Source: Euclidia mi
Lineage: Eukaryota; Arthropoda; Insecta; Lepidoptera; Erebidae
Direction of reading: 5' to 3'
Assembly (NCBI GenBank): GCA_944739405.2
Contig: OX123197.2
Span: 53,172,047-53,236,046, forward strand
DNA length: 64,000 bases
Below, piece by piece: positions 12,089-23,239 of the stretch; within the stretch, counting starts at the first letter, position 1, and each line of letters begins with the position of its first letter. A program made the position numbers and the translations under genes. The notes beneath the pieces were generated by a model. That model was not told where the DNA came from. It searched no databases and saw only the letters and a list, made by a program, of their open reading frames with translations.

Positions 12089-14050
12089 CGTCATCAGATA
12101 AGCCTTCCTAAGATCAAGTTAATAAGTTATCTTACGTATACGTCTATCTTATCTTATTTACCCGATTATAGCTCTTCTCTCCTCTATTTTTATATTATCT
12201 CTATATATTGATGTCGTGTGAACGGTGAAACGATTTTTGGAATCGAAAACGTTCACAGCTTGTATTGTTTGTGAAAATATAGGTTAATATAATAGGTTTT
12301 GGTCTACAGGGACGCCTGCAATTAGATGTTTCTGCTAGGATTTTACAATTTAAGCTCGTAATTGGCTGATGATTTGTATCTTTGAAAGTTATGAAAGACT
12401 GTGCCTAGAATGATTGTATACATGAGATAAAAATATGTGGACTCTTATGAAAGTCTATTTTAAACAACACCTGTAGAGTTGTGCTCTGTGGAACAGAGTT
12501 ACGTAATTCATATGGACAATAAAGTCGTTACACTAGGCTTCTGATTTCTCAATTTCTGATACAGTATCCTAAAACCGATTTAAGGGTTCCATACTTTATA
12601 CAAGTAAGCTGAAATGTCATGGCAATTATAGGTACAACATGAAAGATTCCGGGTTACAGTTAAAAGAATTATTCCGCAACCGGAATATCTAAATTAACAT
12701 CATAAAATCTATGTTAATAATTTCATATCAAAGTATATTAATAGGTAAACTAGTACAAACACGTACTCATTGAATTGATTGTTTAAACGACATCAATAAT
12801 TGTATTTTAAGCTCTCTCAAACGTTTGATGCGTAAGTAGTTACTTAATTATGAATATTGCTTTGTTCAATATACCTACTCATTTTTGGGTCATATACCTT
12901 TCAAGGTTCTCCACAAATTATACATTTCATGTTCATATAGTTTGAAGGATGTTTGGCAACCCCTTTTATTAGTCTTAACTGTCTTTGAGGAAAATACGCA
13001 GCCATTTGTAAAACATGGTAATTTATACCTTAAATTAGTTAATTGTATCCAAATGGCGAAAGTTTAGAATTGGCTTTTGTCAGTGTCATTATATATTATG
13101 GTTAATACAAATCCTATTTGTTATTTAACTATGAGTTTTTCATTAGCTTACAATATTTTTTCAGTAACAAGTGGTCAATAAATTAACCTATTTATAAATA
13201 ATCAAACTGGAAAGAGACTTTCACTGAACTTTCACAAATTTCACTGTTCTTGACTTTTCCTTATAATCGCAAGATATAAATAATTGTGTTCACACTTAAG
13301 ACGAGCTATAGAAAACTGAAATTCCGATTACCGATATTGGGTTATTACCATCTTGATCGAACCGCTTCTAAAGCCCTTAGACTGGTAAGAATTGAACAAT
13401 GATGCACTATTAAAAAAATAAAATGAGCTTGCTTAGAATTTCCATTAAAAGTTTCGCGAAGTTTTAGAACCACAACAACACAAGGTCACGAAGAGATTTG
13501 AAAGCCTTGAGTAAAAAGTGCAAAGAAGGGTTCTATTATCATTCCTATTCCTTGAACATAAGTATTTGTTTCCAATTTAAAACCAAATTTCAAAATCAAT
13601 GTAACGTATATACTAGAATTCAATTATATGGAATCCCATTTTTTTTCAATAATAACCATGGTGTTTTTTTGTGCTCACAAACAATGGCTGGACTTCTATT
13701 TAATTAACACAGTTTCTACATATTCTAGTTCTGCTTTATTTCAGTCACATTCAAGGAGCACACTTAAATCATTTATATAGTATGCAGAGATTTAAGAACT
13801 ACGATTGATGTACAATCAGGAATAACCTAAATTAAAACAATCTGTCAAGTGTTTTCTATTTGATTATGCAGAAAACATATTATGTACAAATCCAACTTGG
13901 GTATAGGTATATCCTGAAACTCGCCTTTACATCCACACAAGTCATCAGAGGTAATTACTACTAGTTCTCACAACGTTCATAATGAACAGTGTTCCCTACA
14001 ACCTTACCTCCCTCAATAAATGAAATATCCAATATAAATATTTCTTTTTA
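12089..14050. other. Unassigned AT-rich sequence, about 2 kb
   Basis: Nothing recognisable. Short open frames at 12885-13067 and 13498-13707 have no domain or codon signal. Confidence 0.35.
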
Positions 14051-14302
14051 GTAATAGGCGGCAAACGAGCAGACTGATCGCCTGATGGTAAGTAATTACC
14101 GTCACCCATGGACACAAGCAACACCACATGAGTCACAAGTGCGTTGTCGCCCCTTGGGGTTGGGAAAAGGGATAAGATCAGGAGAGGGATGAGGGAGAAG
14201 GAATACGGGATGGGGCCTCTGGCACTCTCACTCAGCGAACGAAACGCAACAGTTTAGGTACTGTTACTTTACGTTGATTTTCTGTGAGAGGGTATTAGTA
14301 GT
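14051..14302 (+). repeat. Dispersed lepidopteran-type repeat, family D
   Basis: It begins AATAGGCGGCAAACGAGCAG, continues CCTGATGGTAAGTAATTACC and CCCATGGACAC, and ends with GAACGAAACGCAACAG and GATTTTCTGTGAGAG. The strings recall a very common lepidopteran repeat. No ORF. The ending is shared with 14981-15090. The class is uncertain. Confidence 0.5.
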
Positions 14303-14980
14303 AGTAGTTCAGTAGCAAGCAACCAAACAAACTTCAGCTTCATTATATTAGTATAGATCTATTTATATTTACCACCAATAAGAATGTAGCTTTTAAAGTA
14401 CTACTATGATGAAAGTCTTTTATAATTCTTACAACAATACTTTACTACTGTTATGAAATAAAACAAAACTTCCAATTTAGAATTACTTTAATCACGTTCT
14501 TACTATGTCAAAAAAACAGTATTGTGCGTTAACAACAACTTAGTTATACTTTCGCTTTTTGCATCTTGTTTCAGGTTTCATCTTTCACAATATTTATTAT
14601 TATAATTTTGACAAAGATTGATACTATAGAAGGCAGGATCTATGTGTAATGCATCAGGTATTCAATAAGACCGCATACAACAACTTAATCACTTTAACGC
14701 CAAAGTTTAGGGAGTTCTTTTACGGCCAGTGGACAAAGGTGGTCCAAAAATATACCCCTCCAAGCATTTCAAAGACAGAATTTGGTTAAATGATGTAAAA
14801 GATGTTTCAAGAGCCAATGAATTGACTCTTTAGGTGGCCGTTTGCATGCGCCGCAAATCGCTCAATGTAAGTGGTGTCAAAAGGCGAACGCAAGCCTCTT
14901 TTCCTCTTTATAATATTTGATATAAAACTGAGACGCAACATTGGTACATAAATATAAATACAAACTATAGACAAAAGGGT
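14303..14980. other. Mostly unassigned; short repeat end near 14316-14360
   Basis: ACAAACTTCAGCTTCATTAT followed by ATTAGTATAGATC resembles the terminal string of the dispersed repeats at 2545-2920. The rest shows nothing recognisable. Confidence 0.35.
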
Positions 14981-15090
14981 CTACGGCACTCTCAAACACC
15001 GAACGAAACAAAAAATTATAGGTATTGTTAATTTTTGTCGATTTTCTGTGAGGAGTAGTGCTTCCCGGTCGATCCGGCCCATTCATGCTA
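14981..15090 (+). repeat. Family D repeat, 3' end fragment
   Basis: CACTCTCAAACACCGAACG and GATTTTCTGTGAGGAG match the end of the 14051-14302 copy. The fragment then continues CGGTCGATCCGGCCCATTCA, a string that recalls the usual end of this repeat. Confidence 0.5.
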
Positions 15091-15697
15091 AAATCAGCAA
15101 AGCTCTACTACCTGTGAAAGTAAATAAAAGCTTGTAAAACATATTATGTTAGTCTTCATCACTACAAAATCAAGAGTGCGAAGTACCTGAGTCAGTGGCG
15201 CCTCGCTCAGCAGATAAGTGCGTAGTAAGATTTTTGTGAGTGTTTACCTAGATTGAGTCAATCAACGCTATTAAAAGAGAGCATGATTCAATCAAAGCAA
15301 AAGGATGATAAATCCACATAGTTTGTACAAACGAATAAATTATTGCATCTGATTGATTAATAGGTGATATAAAGATCGGCTACGTCAGTGTCTATACGTA
15401 CCAACACACACACATTTTTGTTTTTACGGTGGAAACGCAAATTACGGGTTTACTTTCTCGTTTTGAGATAGGCTAAGAGTGGCATTTGGAACATTTTCAT
15501 TATACCCACTATCATGTCCGTCGATGGCCCGTAGCGGCCATTGCGATTAGCAAACTTTGCTGTGACCCCACCAGGAACAACTCCATATTAATGAATAAGT
15601 AGCATGCCTTTTCGTTTTGAGTTTCTTGTTTTTATAAACTGTTCATATAAAGCTCTACGTAGCATATTTATTTTAAAGCTTTAAATTAAAACTAAAA
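15091..15697. other. Unassigned sequence
   Basis: No gene or repeat boundary recognised. Confidence 0.35.
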
Positions 15698-15950
15698 CTG
15701 CCTCCGTGATCCAGTGGATAGCATATGCGACTGCTAATCGGAGGTCCCGGGTTCGATTCCTTAGTCGGACATAAGTGTTACTGAGTTTTTCCGAATTCTC
15801 AGTAGCAGCACGGAGTCTGATGATATGCCCGGTAACGGCAATAGGCTTGCCCCCCATTCCGAGGGAAAAAAATCATGGCGAAATGAGGTGTAATATTACA
15901 TCTCTTTCTACCCCTTCGGGAATGCAGGCATGAGTTTATAAAAAATAATA
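15698..15950 (+). mobile_element. SINE family A, near full length
   Basis: The tRNA-like head begins CTGCCTCCGTGATCCAGTGG, with an A-box region ATCCAGTGGATAGC and B box GGGTTCGATTCC. The body has GTGTTACTGAG, the CGGTAACGGCAATAGGC string and the palindrome region GTGTAATATTACAT (15888-15901, last base changed). It ends CCCCTTCGGGAATGCAGGCA and an A-rich tail. About eight copies of this family lie in the window in both orientations. RNA polymerase III transcription from the internal promoter is the expected mode. Confidence 0.85.
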
Positions 15951-16312
15951 AATGAATATAAAAAAAGTAAAAACAATGCAATTTGAGCATCACATTACGA
16001 ATTATTTCGCCAATACTACTAGCAGCGTAAGGCCTGCAACACACCCGCAATACCGGCCGACCACACCGGCCGGCTGAGTTATAGCCAGCCATTTGACCGG
16101 CCTAAACTTGCTGCATACATTTGTATAGCAATGTAGTTCGTATAAGATGTCTTCAAGGATGGGCAAGATTAAAAACTTAAGGGGAACTAGATTAGTCGAA
16201 GTATTATTAGTAGGGAGTTTGATGAAGTTCTAAGACAGATCATATTTCGCGCATAAGTTGGATTAGTTTTGACTTTTAGTTATTAATATAATCTTAAGCG
16301 ACCCTAAATTTG
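15951..16312. other. Unassigned sequence
   Basis: A GC-rich patch near 16030-16100 has several short inverted CCGGCC/GGCCGG strings but no definable element. The rest is featureless and leads into the left end of the mariner element. Confidence 0.35.
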
Positions 16313-17838
16313 CTAGGGGTGATTGAAAAGTTTGTGGCCTAAGGTATTTAGCGATAAGGTATCATCTCGTTACTCATAGCACTACTTGCGGCACTAATTG
16401 ATAGCATAAATAACACCCATTTGTTCAATTTGGTTTATTAACACTTCATCCCTGGAATAAGCAACAACACCATGTCTACCGAAATCAAAAATTCGAGCAA
16501 TTTCGAGCACCGCACAGTGATTAAATGTCTTGTAAAAAAAGGAAACTCGCCGAATAACATTTTTTAAAGAAATGTCATCGGTTTTTCAGGATTCGGGTCA
16601 TCATATACCATGGTAAAAAATAGGCTTGACTTTTTCATCAAGGAAGAGAGAACTGTCAAAACGACCCTTGCCCAGGTCACCCTGTGAGAGTAGCGGCCGA
16701 AGAAAATGTTCAAAAATTGAAAAAGTTTCTGATTAGTAAAGATTAAATCGCACAAAATTTTTCACCAAGATGAACACATGAAAAAAATTGTGCGCGTTGG
16801 GTTCCGCGAATGCTCACACCACTCGACAAACAACGACGACTGGCGAATGGTAAGGAATTTTTGGAGTTGTATTAGAGCGATTTGGACGAAATTTGTAACC
16901 GCTTTGTGACAATAGACAAAACCTTGGTTCGTCAGTATGATCCGATCCGAGTCTATGCAGTAGATAAAAAGGATAAATAACCACTAAAGAAGTTTAAAGT
17001 GGGAAAGTTGGCGACCATTTTCTGGGATAGCGAGGGAATTTTATAAATTTATTACTTGCCTAAAGGAACCACTCTGAATGGTAAATACTACGCTAATTTA
17101 TTGGGACAGTCACATGAAGCAGTCGAACAGAATAGACGTGGCAATTTGGCGTGCGGAGTGTTGTTTCTGCAAGACAACGCAACGCGTGTGAACGTGCACA
17201 CCGCTCTTGTTGCGAGGGATGCCTAAAAGGCCACTGGGTTCGCAGAAACCGATCATCTCCGCTATAGTCCGGACCTGAACCCAGTGACTATTTCCTTTTT
17301 TCAAAATTGAAAAAGGAGTTACGGGGCCAAGATATTTGGATGACAATGAAATGAGGCCGGTCGTGGGGAGCAATTTTCAAGAGAAATCTTTAGACTATTA
17401 TTTCAATGGTTAACAGATATTGTATTCACAATGTGAGAAGTGTAGGGGACATTGGGTACAGTGGATTATTCACTATAATTTAGTACGTGTTATGTTTAGG
17501 GACACAATCAAACGTGTTCTGGACGCTAGTCCGTCGCCCTCCCTAACGTACTAATCGTAAACGCGGTGTCAAAGGTCTCGCTGCTACACTCCCCTCAGTA
17601 GGTGAGTAACGAAAGTATTTTCACGTAGTTTTATGTAAGCTATATTTCCTTTGAGATAAGTAGTTATTTTTGTTTATATTTTATTCCGGAACCGCCGTTG
17701 GGTCACAATGAATAATTTCGTTTTGGGTCACAGAGGACTGCTAATCCGCTGTGACTTGTGGAACTGAAACACATTCGTAATTTGTATACTTTTCTTTCAT
17801 TAAGTACCTTAGGCCGCGAGCTTTTCAATCGCCCCTCG
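16313..17838 (+). mobile_element. Mariner-family DNA transposon, inactive
   Basis: The left end CTAGGGGTGATTGAAAAG (from 16313) and the reverse complement of the right end CGAGGGGCGATTGAAAAG (ending 17838) are imperfect terminal inverted repeats. The similarity runs on through GGCCTAAGGTA to about 33 bp. A TA follows the right end (17839-17840); the left flank is TG, taken as a mutated TA. A broken mariner transposase lies inside. At 1.5 kb it is longer than the usual 1.3 kb because about 340 bp of non-coding DNA sits between the transposase end and the right repeat. Confidence 0.85.
16472..17470 (+). pseudogene. Mariner transposase pseudogene (D,D34D type)
   Basis: From ATG at 16472 the sequence reads MSTEIKNSSNFEHRTVI, then decays with many stops. 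Later blocks match mariner transposases: VPRMLTPLDKQRRLANGKEF, RFVTIDKT (first catalytic Asp; the usual D-E-T is D-K-T), ATIFWDSEGIL, FLQDNA (second Asp) and YSPDLNP. A one-base frameshift follows, after which SDYFLFSKLKKELRG supplies the third Asp in another frame. The C-terminal QCEKC string is also recognisable. The protein would bind the terminal repeats and cut and paste the element. Stops and frameshifts make this copy dead. Confidence 0.85.
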
Positions 17839-18250
17839 TACTTTTGCCTTATTTAATAATTGATTCTTTATTGAATTTAGTTAAAATCATTTAGGTTTTA
17901 ATCATAAAAAGGATTCAATAGCGTAAGGAAATATTTTGCCTTATTTCTTGATTTATTTAAAACGAATGTTATGTATGTTTGTTATGTAATTATAACATCA
18001 CTGATATATAAAAATCTTGATAGTTTTAGTTGAATTACTATTTTATATTGTCTGGCATCGATGTTTTCTTACTTCAATCGGACTTTCGAGAATTGATAAA
18101 TAAATAGCAGTTAACGTGATAAATATAATTCTGTAACAGTTTAGCTCATGTATGAGTCATCAACCAGTAGTAGACAGCCTGTTGGACAACGGCCTCACCT
18201 AATCAGCATCACGATAGCATTGTGAGTCAGTAGGAGAATTTGAATTTTAA
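17839..18250. other. Unassigned AT-rich sequence
   Basis: No feature recognised between the mariner right end and SINE-B. Confidence 0.35.
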
Positions 18251-18554
18251 GCAGCGATAGCCTAGTGGAGAGAACGACAGACTGCAACGCAGAGGGTCCA
18301 GGTTCGAATCTTCGGCGCGCACCGATGAATTTTCGAAGTTAGGTGTGTATTGTTAATTATCGCTTGTTAAACGGTGAAGGAATACATCGTGACGAAACCT
18401 GTATGTCTGAGAGTTAGCATAATGTTCTCGAAGGACATGTGAAGTCTGCCAACCCGCACTTGGTCAGCGTGGTGGACTATGGCCTTACCCTTCTCATAAT
18501 GGGAAGAGGCCCGTGCCCAGCAGTGGCACCGTGTAAAGGGCTGATGATGATGAG
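18251..18554 (+). mobile_element. tRNA-derived SINE, family B
   Basis: The head begins GCAGCGATAGCCTAGTGGAG (A-box region) and has the B box GGTTCGAATCT. The body shares AACGGTGAAGGAATACATCG and CCCGTGCCCAGCAGTGG with the reverse complement of 4911-5226. It ends GGGCTGATGATGATGA. Both long copies keep all parts, but differ at many positions, so they are not recent sisters. Confidence 0.85.
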
Positions 18555-18740
18555 GTGAATTTGGTCTCCTATTAGCCACGTTAGCTAGACGAGTTGTTGA
18601 TGGATTTGATGTCTAGATTTTTGTCTCTTAGCAACGACACTTTTTACTTCGTGTATTTTTCTAAGTTAAATGAAATGAAAATATACGGGTGCAATGCAAT
18701 ATTATGCATGTATTATACATATAAACCTTCCTCTTGAATC

Positions 18741-18840
18741 ATTCTATCTATTAAAAATAAATGCATTAAAATCCGTTGCGTAGTTTTAAGGATTTAAGCA
18801 TACATGGGGACAGACAGACAGAAGACAGACTTTGTTTATA
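18741..18840 (+). repeat. Dispersed repeat fragment
   Basis: AAATCCGTTGCGTAGTTTTA followed by GGGGACAGACAGACAG and TTTATACTATG recalls the terminal part of a common lepidopteran dispersed repeat. No ORF. Confidence 0.45.
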
Positions 18841-19330
18841 CTATGGTATGGTATGGTAGTGATTTAATATTTATTCACTCAGAAGGAAATGGCATAGTGA
18901 GACTTTTTGTATCCATAATCTGTTACCGACCGCAGTGTGCAGTACTTAGTTATCTTTAGCCAGATGTGTTCACAATGCAAACAGGGTAGCCTACAATTCA
19001 TTATTCTAATTCGTAATAACCAACGATTATCACTGCATCCTGAAAGATATGCTGATGCTCACTCAAGCGTCTACAACCGAGTTATCCTGGTCATGTGCAT
19101 ACTAGTTTAGACTGAATTTAAACAAAGATATAGCTGGCCGCTGTGAGTTATTTACATCAATCATTAATTCATACTCTCATAATAGTCCAGTCATTTGGTA
19201 GTTTTACATGGATATTGAAATACAATAGTGTGTTTTAGTTTTTCTACGCTTCTTTCACGTGGCAACGGAGCAATATGATTTATGATATTTGCTACACTAA
19301 AAAGTATAATATTCATTTTCAATTTTTTTT
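18841..19330. other. Unassigned sequence
   Basis: Contains a short GGTATGGTATGGTAG run at about 18844-18858; otherwise no feature recognised. Confidence 0.35.
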
Positions 19331-19521
19331 ATAGACTCTCGTCTATGAGTACACTCGGGACTCCAAAAAGGTAGACAGAGGTGTAATATTACACCCACAT
19401 TTTGCCATGAATTTTTAGGTCCCACGTAATAGGAGGTGAGCCTATTGCCGTTACCGGGCACATCACCAGACTCCGTGCCGCTACTGAGAATTTCGAAAAA
19501 CTCAGTAACACTTTTGCCCGA
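19331..19521 (-). mobile_element. SINE family A, 3' part (interrupted by RTE)
   Basis: Minus-strand SINE-A body with GTGTAATATTACAC at 19381-19394 and CGTTACCGGGCACATCACC. It ends in ACTTTTGCCCGA (19510-19521). The element resumes at 20599 with the same 12 bp followed by the tRNA head, so the two pieces are one SINE split by the RTE insertion. Confidence 0.85.
19510..19521 (+). repeat. Target site duplication, left (RTE insertion)
   Basis: ACTTTTGCCCGA is repeated exactly at 20599-20610 on the other side of the RTE fragment. Confidence 0.85.
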
Positions 19522-20598
19522 GCCTGTTTAATTCCGTTATCCACCAAGGCCAGGCGTGGAGTGGGAGAGCAGTGGTTCTGTTTTTCAAAAAAAGGTGACA
19601 AAATCCTGCTGAAAAACTATAGACCCATTTCACAACTCCAGGACAGTAAAACTAGCCCCATTGAGTTGCGAAGAGGGGTGAGGCAGGGGGATGTAATATC
19701 CCCTCAGCTCTTCCCCAACGCACTCGAAGACGTCTTTAAGACGCTGGACTGGACTAGACGGGTCATAAACATTAATGGCCAGTACATATCCCACCTTCGG
19801 TTTGCCGACAATATTGTCATCGTGGCAGAGAGCCTGGAAGAGCTGACCGAGATGCTGCACAGCCTAAATGGAGCCTCTCGACGGGTCGGTCTCGGCATGA
19901 ACTTGGATAAAACCAAGTTTATGTTCAACGAACACATTGTGCCGGTACCAGTTTATGTCGACGGATCGATGCTCGAAGTTTTTCAAGAGTATGTCTACCT
20001 TGCGCAAGTAGTCCAGCTTGGTAAAAGCAACTTCGAGAAAGAAATCGACCGCAGGATCCAGTTGGGCTGGGCAGCGTTTGGTTAGCTTCGTCGAGTTTTC
20101 TCTTCGCCCCTACCGCAATGCCTTAAGACCAAAGTCTTCAACCAAAGCGTCCTACCTGTTATGACGAACGGTGCCGAGACGTAGACACTCACAGTGAGAC
20201 TAGTCTACAAACTAATAGTCACGCAGCGAGCTATGGAACGGGCTATGCTTGGCGTCTCTTTGAAGGATAAAATCCGAAACGAAGTTATCCGACAAAGAAC
20301 CAACATTACTGACATAGCTCACAGAATCAGTAAGCTCAAGTGGCAGTGGGCTGGCCATATCTGTAGAAGGACTGATGACCGATGGAGCAAGCGTGTCCTA
20401 GAGTGGAGACCACGCCTCGGCAAGCGTAAGGTAGGGCGGCCCCCGGCTAGGTGGACCGACGACCTGAAAAAGGAGGCTGGGACAGACTGGATGCGGAAGG
20501 CTGAGGACCGTGTACTGTGGCGCGTGTTGGGAGAGGCCTATGTCCAACAGTGAACTGCGATAGGCTGATTGATTAACTTCGAGATTCGTGATTGATTG
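19522..20598 (+). mobile_element. RTE-like LINE, 5'-truncated and internally deleted
   Basis: It begins in the reverse transcriptase region (GCCTGTTTAATTCCGTTATC, matching the reverse complement of about 44710-44740) and ends with TGATTGATT repeats. It is inserted into a SINE-A copy with a 12 bp duplication. Compared with the copy at 43357-44900 it lacks about 115 codons between NYRPIS and QLQDSKTSP, which removes reverse transcriptase motif A (FVDYEKAFDS there). Confidence 0.85.
19561..20553 (+). pseudogene. RTE reverse transcriptase C-terminal pseudogene
   Basis: Blocks in order: FFKKGDK-like start (FSKKGDKILLKNYRPIS), a deletion junction, RRGVRQGDVISPQLF (motif B), LRFADNIVIVAES (motif C, with FADD changed to FADN), and a thumb region ending in EIDRRIQLGWAAFG. 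A stop follows at 20083 and another interrupts the segment after LPVMTNGAET. The frame resumes at 20194 with TQRAMERAMLGVSL, HRISKLKWQWAGH and the C-terminal GRPPARWTDDLKKEAG and EDRVLWRVLGEAYVQQ. The altered catalytic aspartate, deletion and stops show it is inactive. Confidence 0.85.
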
Positions 20599-20678
20599 AC
20601 TTTTGCCCGACCCGGGAATCGAACCTGGGACCTCCGATCAGCAGACGCATACGCTATCCACTTGACCACGGAGGCAGT
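20599..20678 (-). mobile_element. SINE family A, tRNA-like head (other side of RTE)
   Basis: Minus-strand head: B box GGTTCGATTCCC (reverse complement within 20610-20630), A-box region AAGTGGATAGCG, and start CTGCCTCCGTGGTC at about 20678. Together with 19331-19521 it makes a near complete SINE-A. ACTTTTGCCCGA at 20599-20610 is the right target duplication. Confidence 0.85.
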
Positions 20679-20705
20679 CAGCATGGTGACCCGCGCCTAG
20701 TTGTG

Positions 20706-20778
20706 AGACATTTTATATACAGGGCTGTTTATTAAATGTTTGATACATTTAATAAACAGCCCTGTGTATAAAATGTCT
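20706..20778. repeat. 34 bp near-perfect palindrome with 5 nt loop
   Basis: Arms 20706-20739 and 20745-20778 are reverse complements with one mismatch, around loop TTGAT. The arm starts AGACATTTTATA and contains CAGGGCTGTTTATT. It follows the SINE head by about 27 bp. A second pair, TCCATCTTTGATAG (20835-20848) and its exact complement (20885-20898), lies just beyond. Confidence 0.9.
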
Positions 20779-20898
20779 AGAATTGTTTGATGTTTACAGT
20801 TTTCTCATTCACTCACTGGGATATGCTTTTCGTATCCATCTTTGATAGAAACATAGCTTTACTGGTTAGTAATAGCTGGAGTTACTATCAAAGATGGA

Positions 20899-22140
20899 AT
20901 TCATGCAGTTACCAAAAGTTTATCAAAGCAAACGAATGATTTACAGTCGCTATGAGGTCCATCTGTGTGAGTCCATTGCCATAAATTGTTTATCCAAACG
21001 GAGCCACAACTGAAAGCTGATGTATTTAGTCTCGTCAGCGCAACGCGGTACTATTACTATTTCGTATTAATGTTCCCATTGCGGTGTGCAAATAGATACG
21101 AATGAAAAGCCTACTGAGACTTTGCTATACGAAAACCAACCTTAACTTCTCAGAATGGAGTTTCTAATGGTGATATGGTGGCTTGGAGAAATCATTAATT
21201 TACGCTATAATGCTATGAGGCAATGCAGAAATTATATCAAGTCATTTGAACGTGGTGATGGATTAGTTAATAATGAATAAAGTTTTGGTTTCGGATTAGA
21301 ATAATTTGTTGATATACCTGTTAGTTATCTGTTTAGTTCGTATTTGATACAAAATTGTGAAATAGAGTAAATAAATATACATAAATATTATATGAATTAG
21401 TATGTTATTGTAGATAAAAAAGTTTTCTCGTGATTTGCGAATACCATGCCGAGGTGCGAATCGACAAAGGACAAAAAAAGCAGTCACTGTTTTACGCCAT
21501 GGTGCAAATCAGTAATTCAAAATAGGTCAGAAAAGACCAGTTAAATGGACATGCAATTTTGTCTTCATAGCTCAGCTCTTTATCTTTCAGGATTATATTG
21601 ATAGGAAGATAATCTTCGAGTTTTATATAAACTAGCTACCTTAAATTTTTACTTGAATTTGCTTAATGGTAACGGGTCTTGAAATAGCTGACGTAACCAC
21701 TGCTGATGTAACCCATCACATTTCTTTTTAAATTACTACTCCATTCAGAGATATATATAGAGATACCGATTTTACTGTTTCTAATAACTATAGATAATTC
21801 AGTAGTCAGGGTTGCCTCAAATCCATACAGCCAAAGGTTTCTACGAAAACCGAATTTCCCATCGTTGATTACGGAACAGCTTCCTTTGATTGTTACACAT
21901 ATCCTTTGAGAAAACCCTGTTGTCTCACACTGCACGCTGAGGTTTAACGCATATAAGTGTTCCAACAAAGTTTAGATTTAACTTAAGTGTCGTTCACAGC
22001 TAATGAGAATATGAAGCTTTTGAAGGAAATCTAAAAAAATATGATTGTAAGTAATATAGTGAATAACGATGTTTCACAGACCACCACACGCTATGAATTG
22101 TTTGTAATAGACGTATAGGCTTATGATAATGATGATGTTG
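20899..22140. other. Unassigned AT-rich sequence, about 1.2 kb
   Basis: No gene is supported. The 101-residue minus-strand frame at 21663-21968 has no ATG start and no recognisable domain. Confidence 0.35.
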
Positions 22141-22869
22141 AATGCAACTTACATTTTGAACAAAACTAAATATGTTCAGTTTCATAGCAGAGGTGCTAAG
22201 AAACTTGACTTAGACTTGATTAACAATGGCCAAATATTACCAGAAACTAACGAAATCTCTTTTCTTGGTATTACAATTAATGATAAATGTGATTGGAAAA
22301 CACACATAGATAACATTTGCAACAAAATTAATAGGTTTGTTTATGCTTTATGGAGGCTCACTAAAATTTCAAACAAACGTACAGCTCTTAAGGCTTATCA
22401 TGCATTTGTAGTATCTTCTCTTAGATACGGCATAGTGCTCTGGGACAACTCAGTGAATATAAATAGAGCGTTTATAGCTCAAAAGCAATGTTTGAGAGCT
22501 ATTTGCAATGTAGCTCCTTGGGTGACCTGTAAGCCTCTGTTCCGTGAGCTTTCATTACTGACTTTGCCGTGTATTTATATTTATGAGATTTGTATTTTTG
22601 TCAAAAGTAATAATGATTTGTTTAGTTTTAAGAAAAATGATTGTAATTTTAATACCCGATATCCAAATAATCTTGTTCTCCCACCAATTCGAACTGAAAT
22701 ATGTAGTTGCAATAGTTACTCAATGGCAGTGCGCATTTTCAATCACTTGCCCCAAGGTACCCGAGATTTGCCTATTAATAAATTCAAAAGGCAGCTATTT
22801 AAATGGCTTGTTGAAAAAGGCTTTTATTCTGTCACCGAATATTTAAATTATAAATTAAGTTTAATCTGA
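22141..22869 (+). pseudogene. Reverse transcriptase C-terminal fragment (CR1-like ORF2)
   Basis: Begins just after the palm with LNKTKYVQFHS. It continues through ISFLGITINDKCDWKTHID (motif E/thumb), LRYGIVLWDNS, AQKQCLRAICN, PCIYIYEICIFVK and MAVRIFNHLP, ending EYLNYKLSLI. The order and spacing match the intact ORF2 at 51481-54273. The frame is open for about 240 codons, so the copy is not old, but without the endonuclease and catalytic palm it has no activity. Confidence 0.8.
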
Positions 22870-23102
22870 TGACTATCTGCTGTGTATTTTTTGGTTATTA
22901 ATGCGATAATGTATATTAAAATGTTATTATAATATTTAAATAATGGTATTATAGTATTTAATGGTATTTTATAACTAGCTATTAAGTTGAATATTTGTAT
23001 GCCATGAAATTAGATGGCAAATGTGCTGGACTGAATTTTGTATTTAACACCTGCGTACCACATTCATGCAAATAAAGAATTTTGATTTCGATTTTTGATT
23101 AT
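22141..23102 (+). mobile_element. CR1-like LINE, 5'-truncated
   Basis: It holds the last quarter of ORF2 (to 22869), a short 3' UTR with AATAAA at about 23074, and a tail of TTTTGATTT-type units. The encoded C-terminal domain is related to those at 1336-1785, 31838-32296 and 51481-54273, but each copy belongs to a distinct family. Confidence 0.8.
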
Positions 23103-23239
23103 GTTTTTTTATATTTATATATATTCAATTCAATTATTTTACAACTGTATACTTATTTACTTTTGAAGGCAGGTGTAAATTTTACGAAATTTTTGTTGTA
23201 CTTTTGTCTTAAAAAATTGTTTATGATATATCTATAAAC

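Noticed and set aside
21663..21968. 101-codon minus-strand frame with protein-like composition
   Set aside because: Starts at TTG rather than ATG and matches nothing I recognise; no splice sites frame it.
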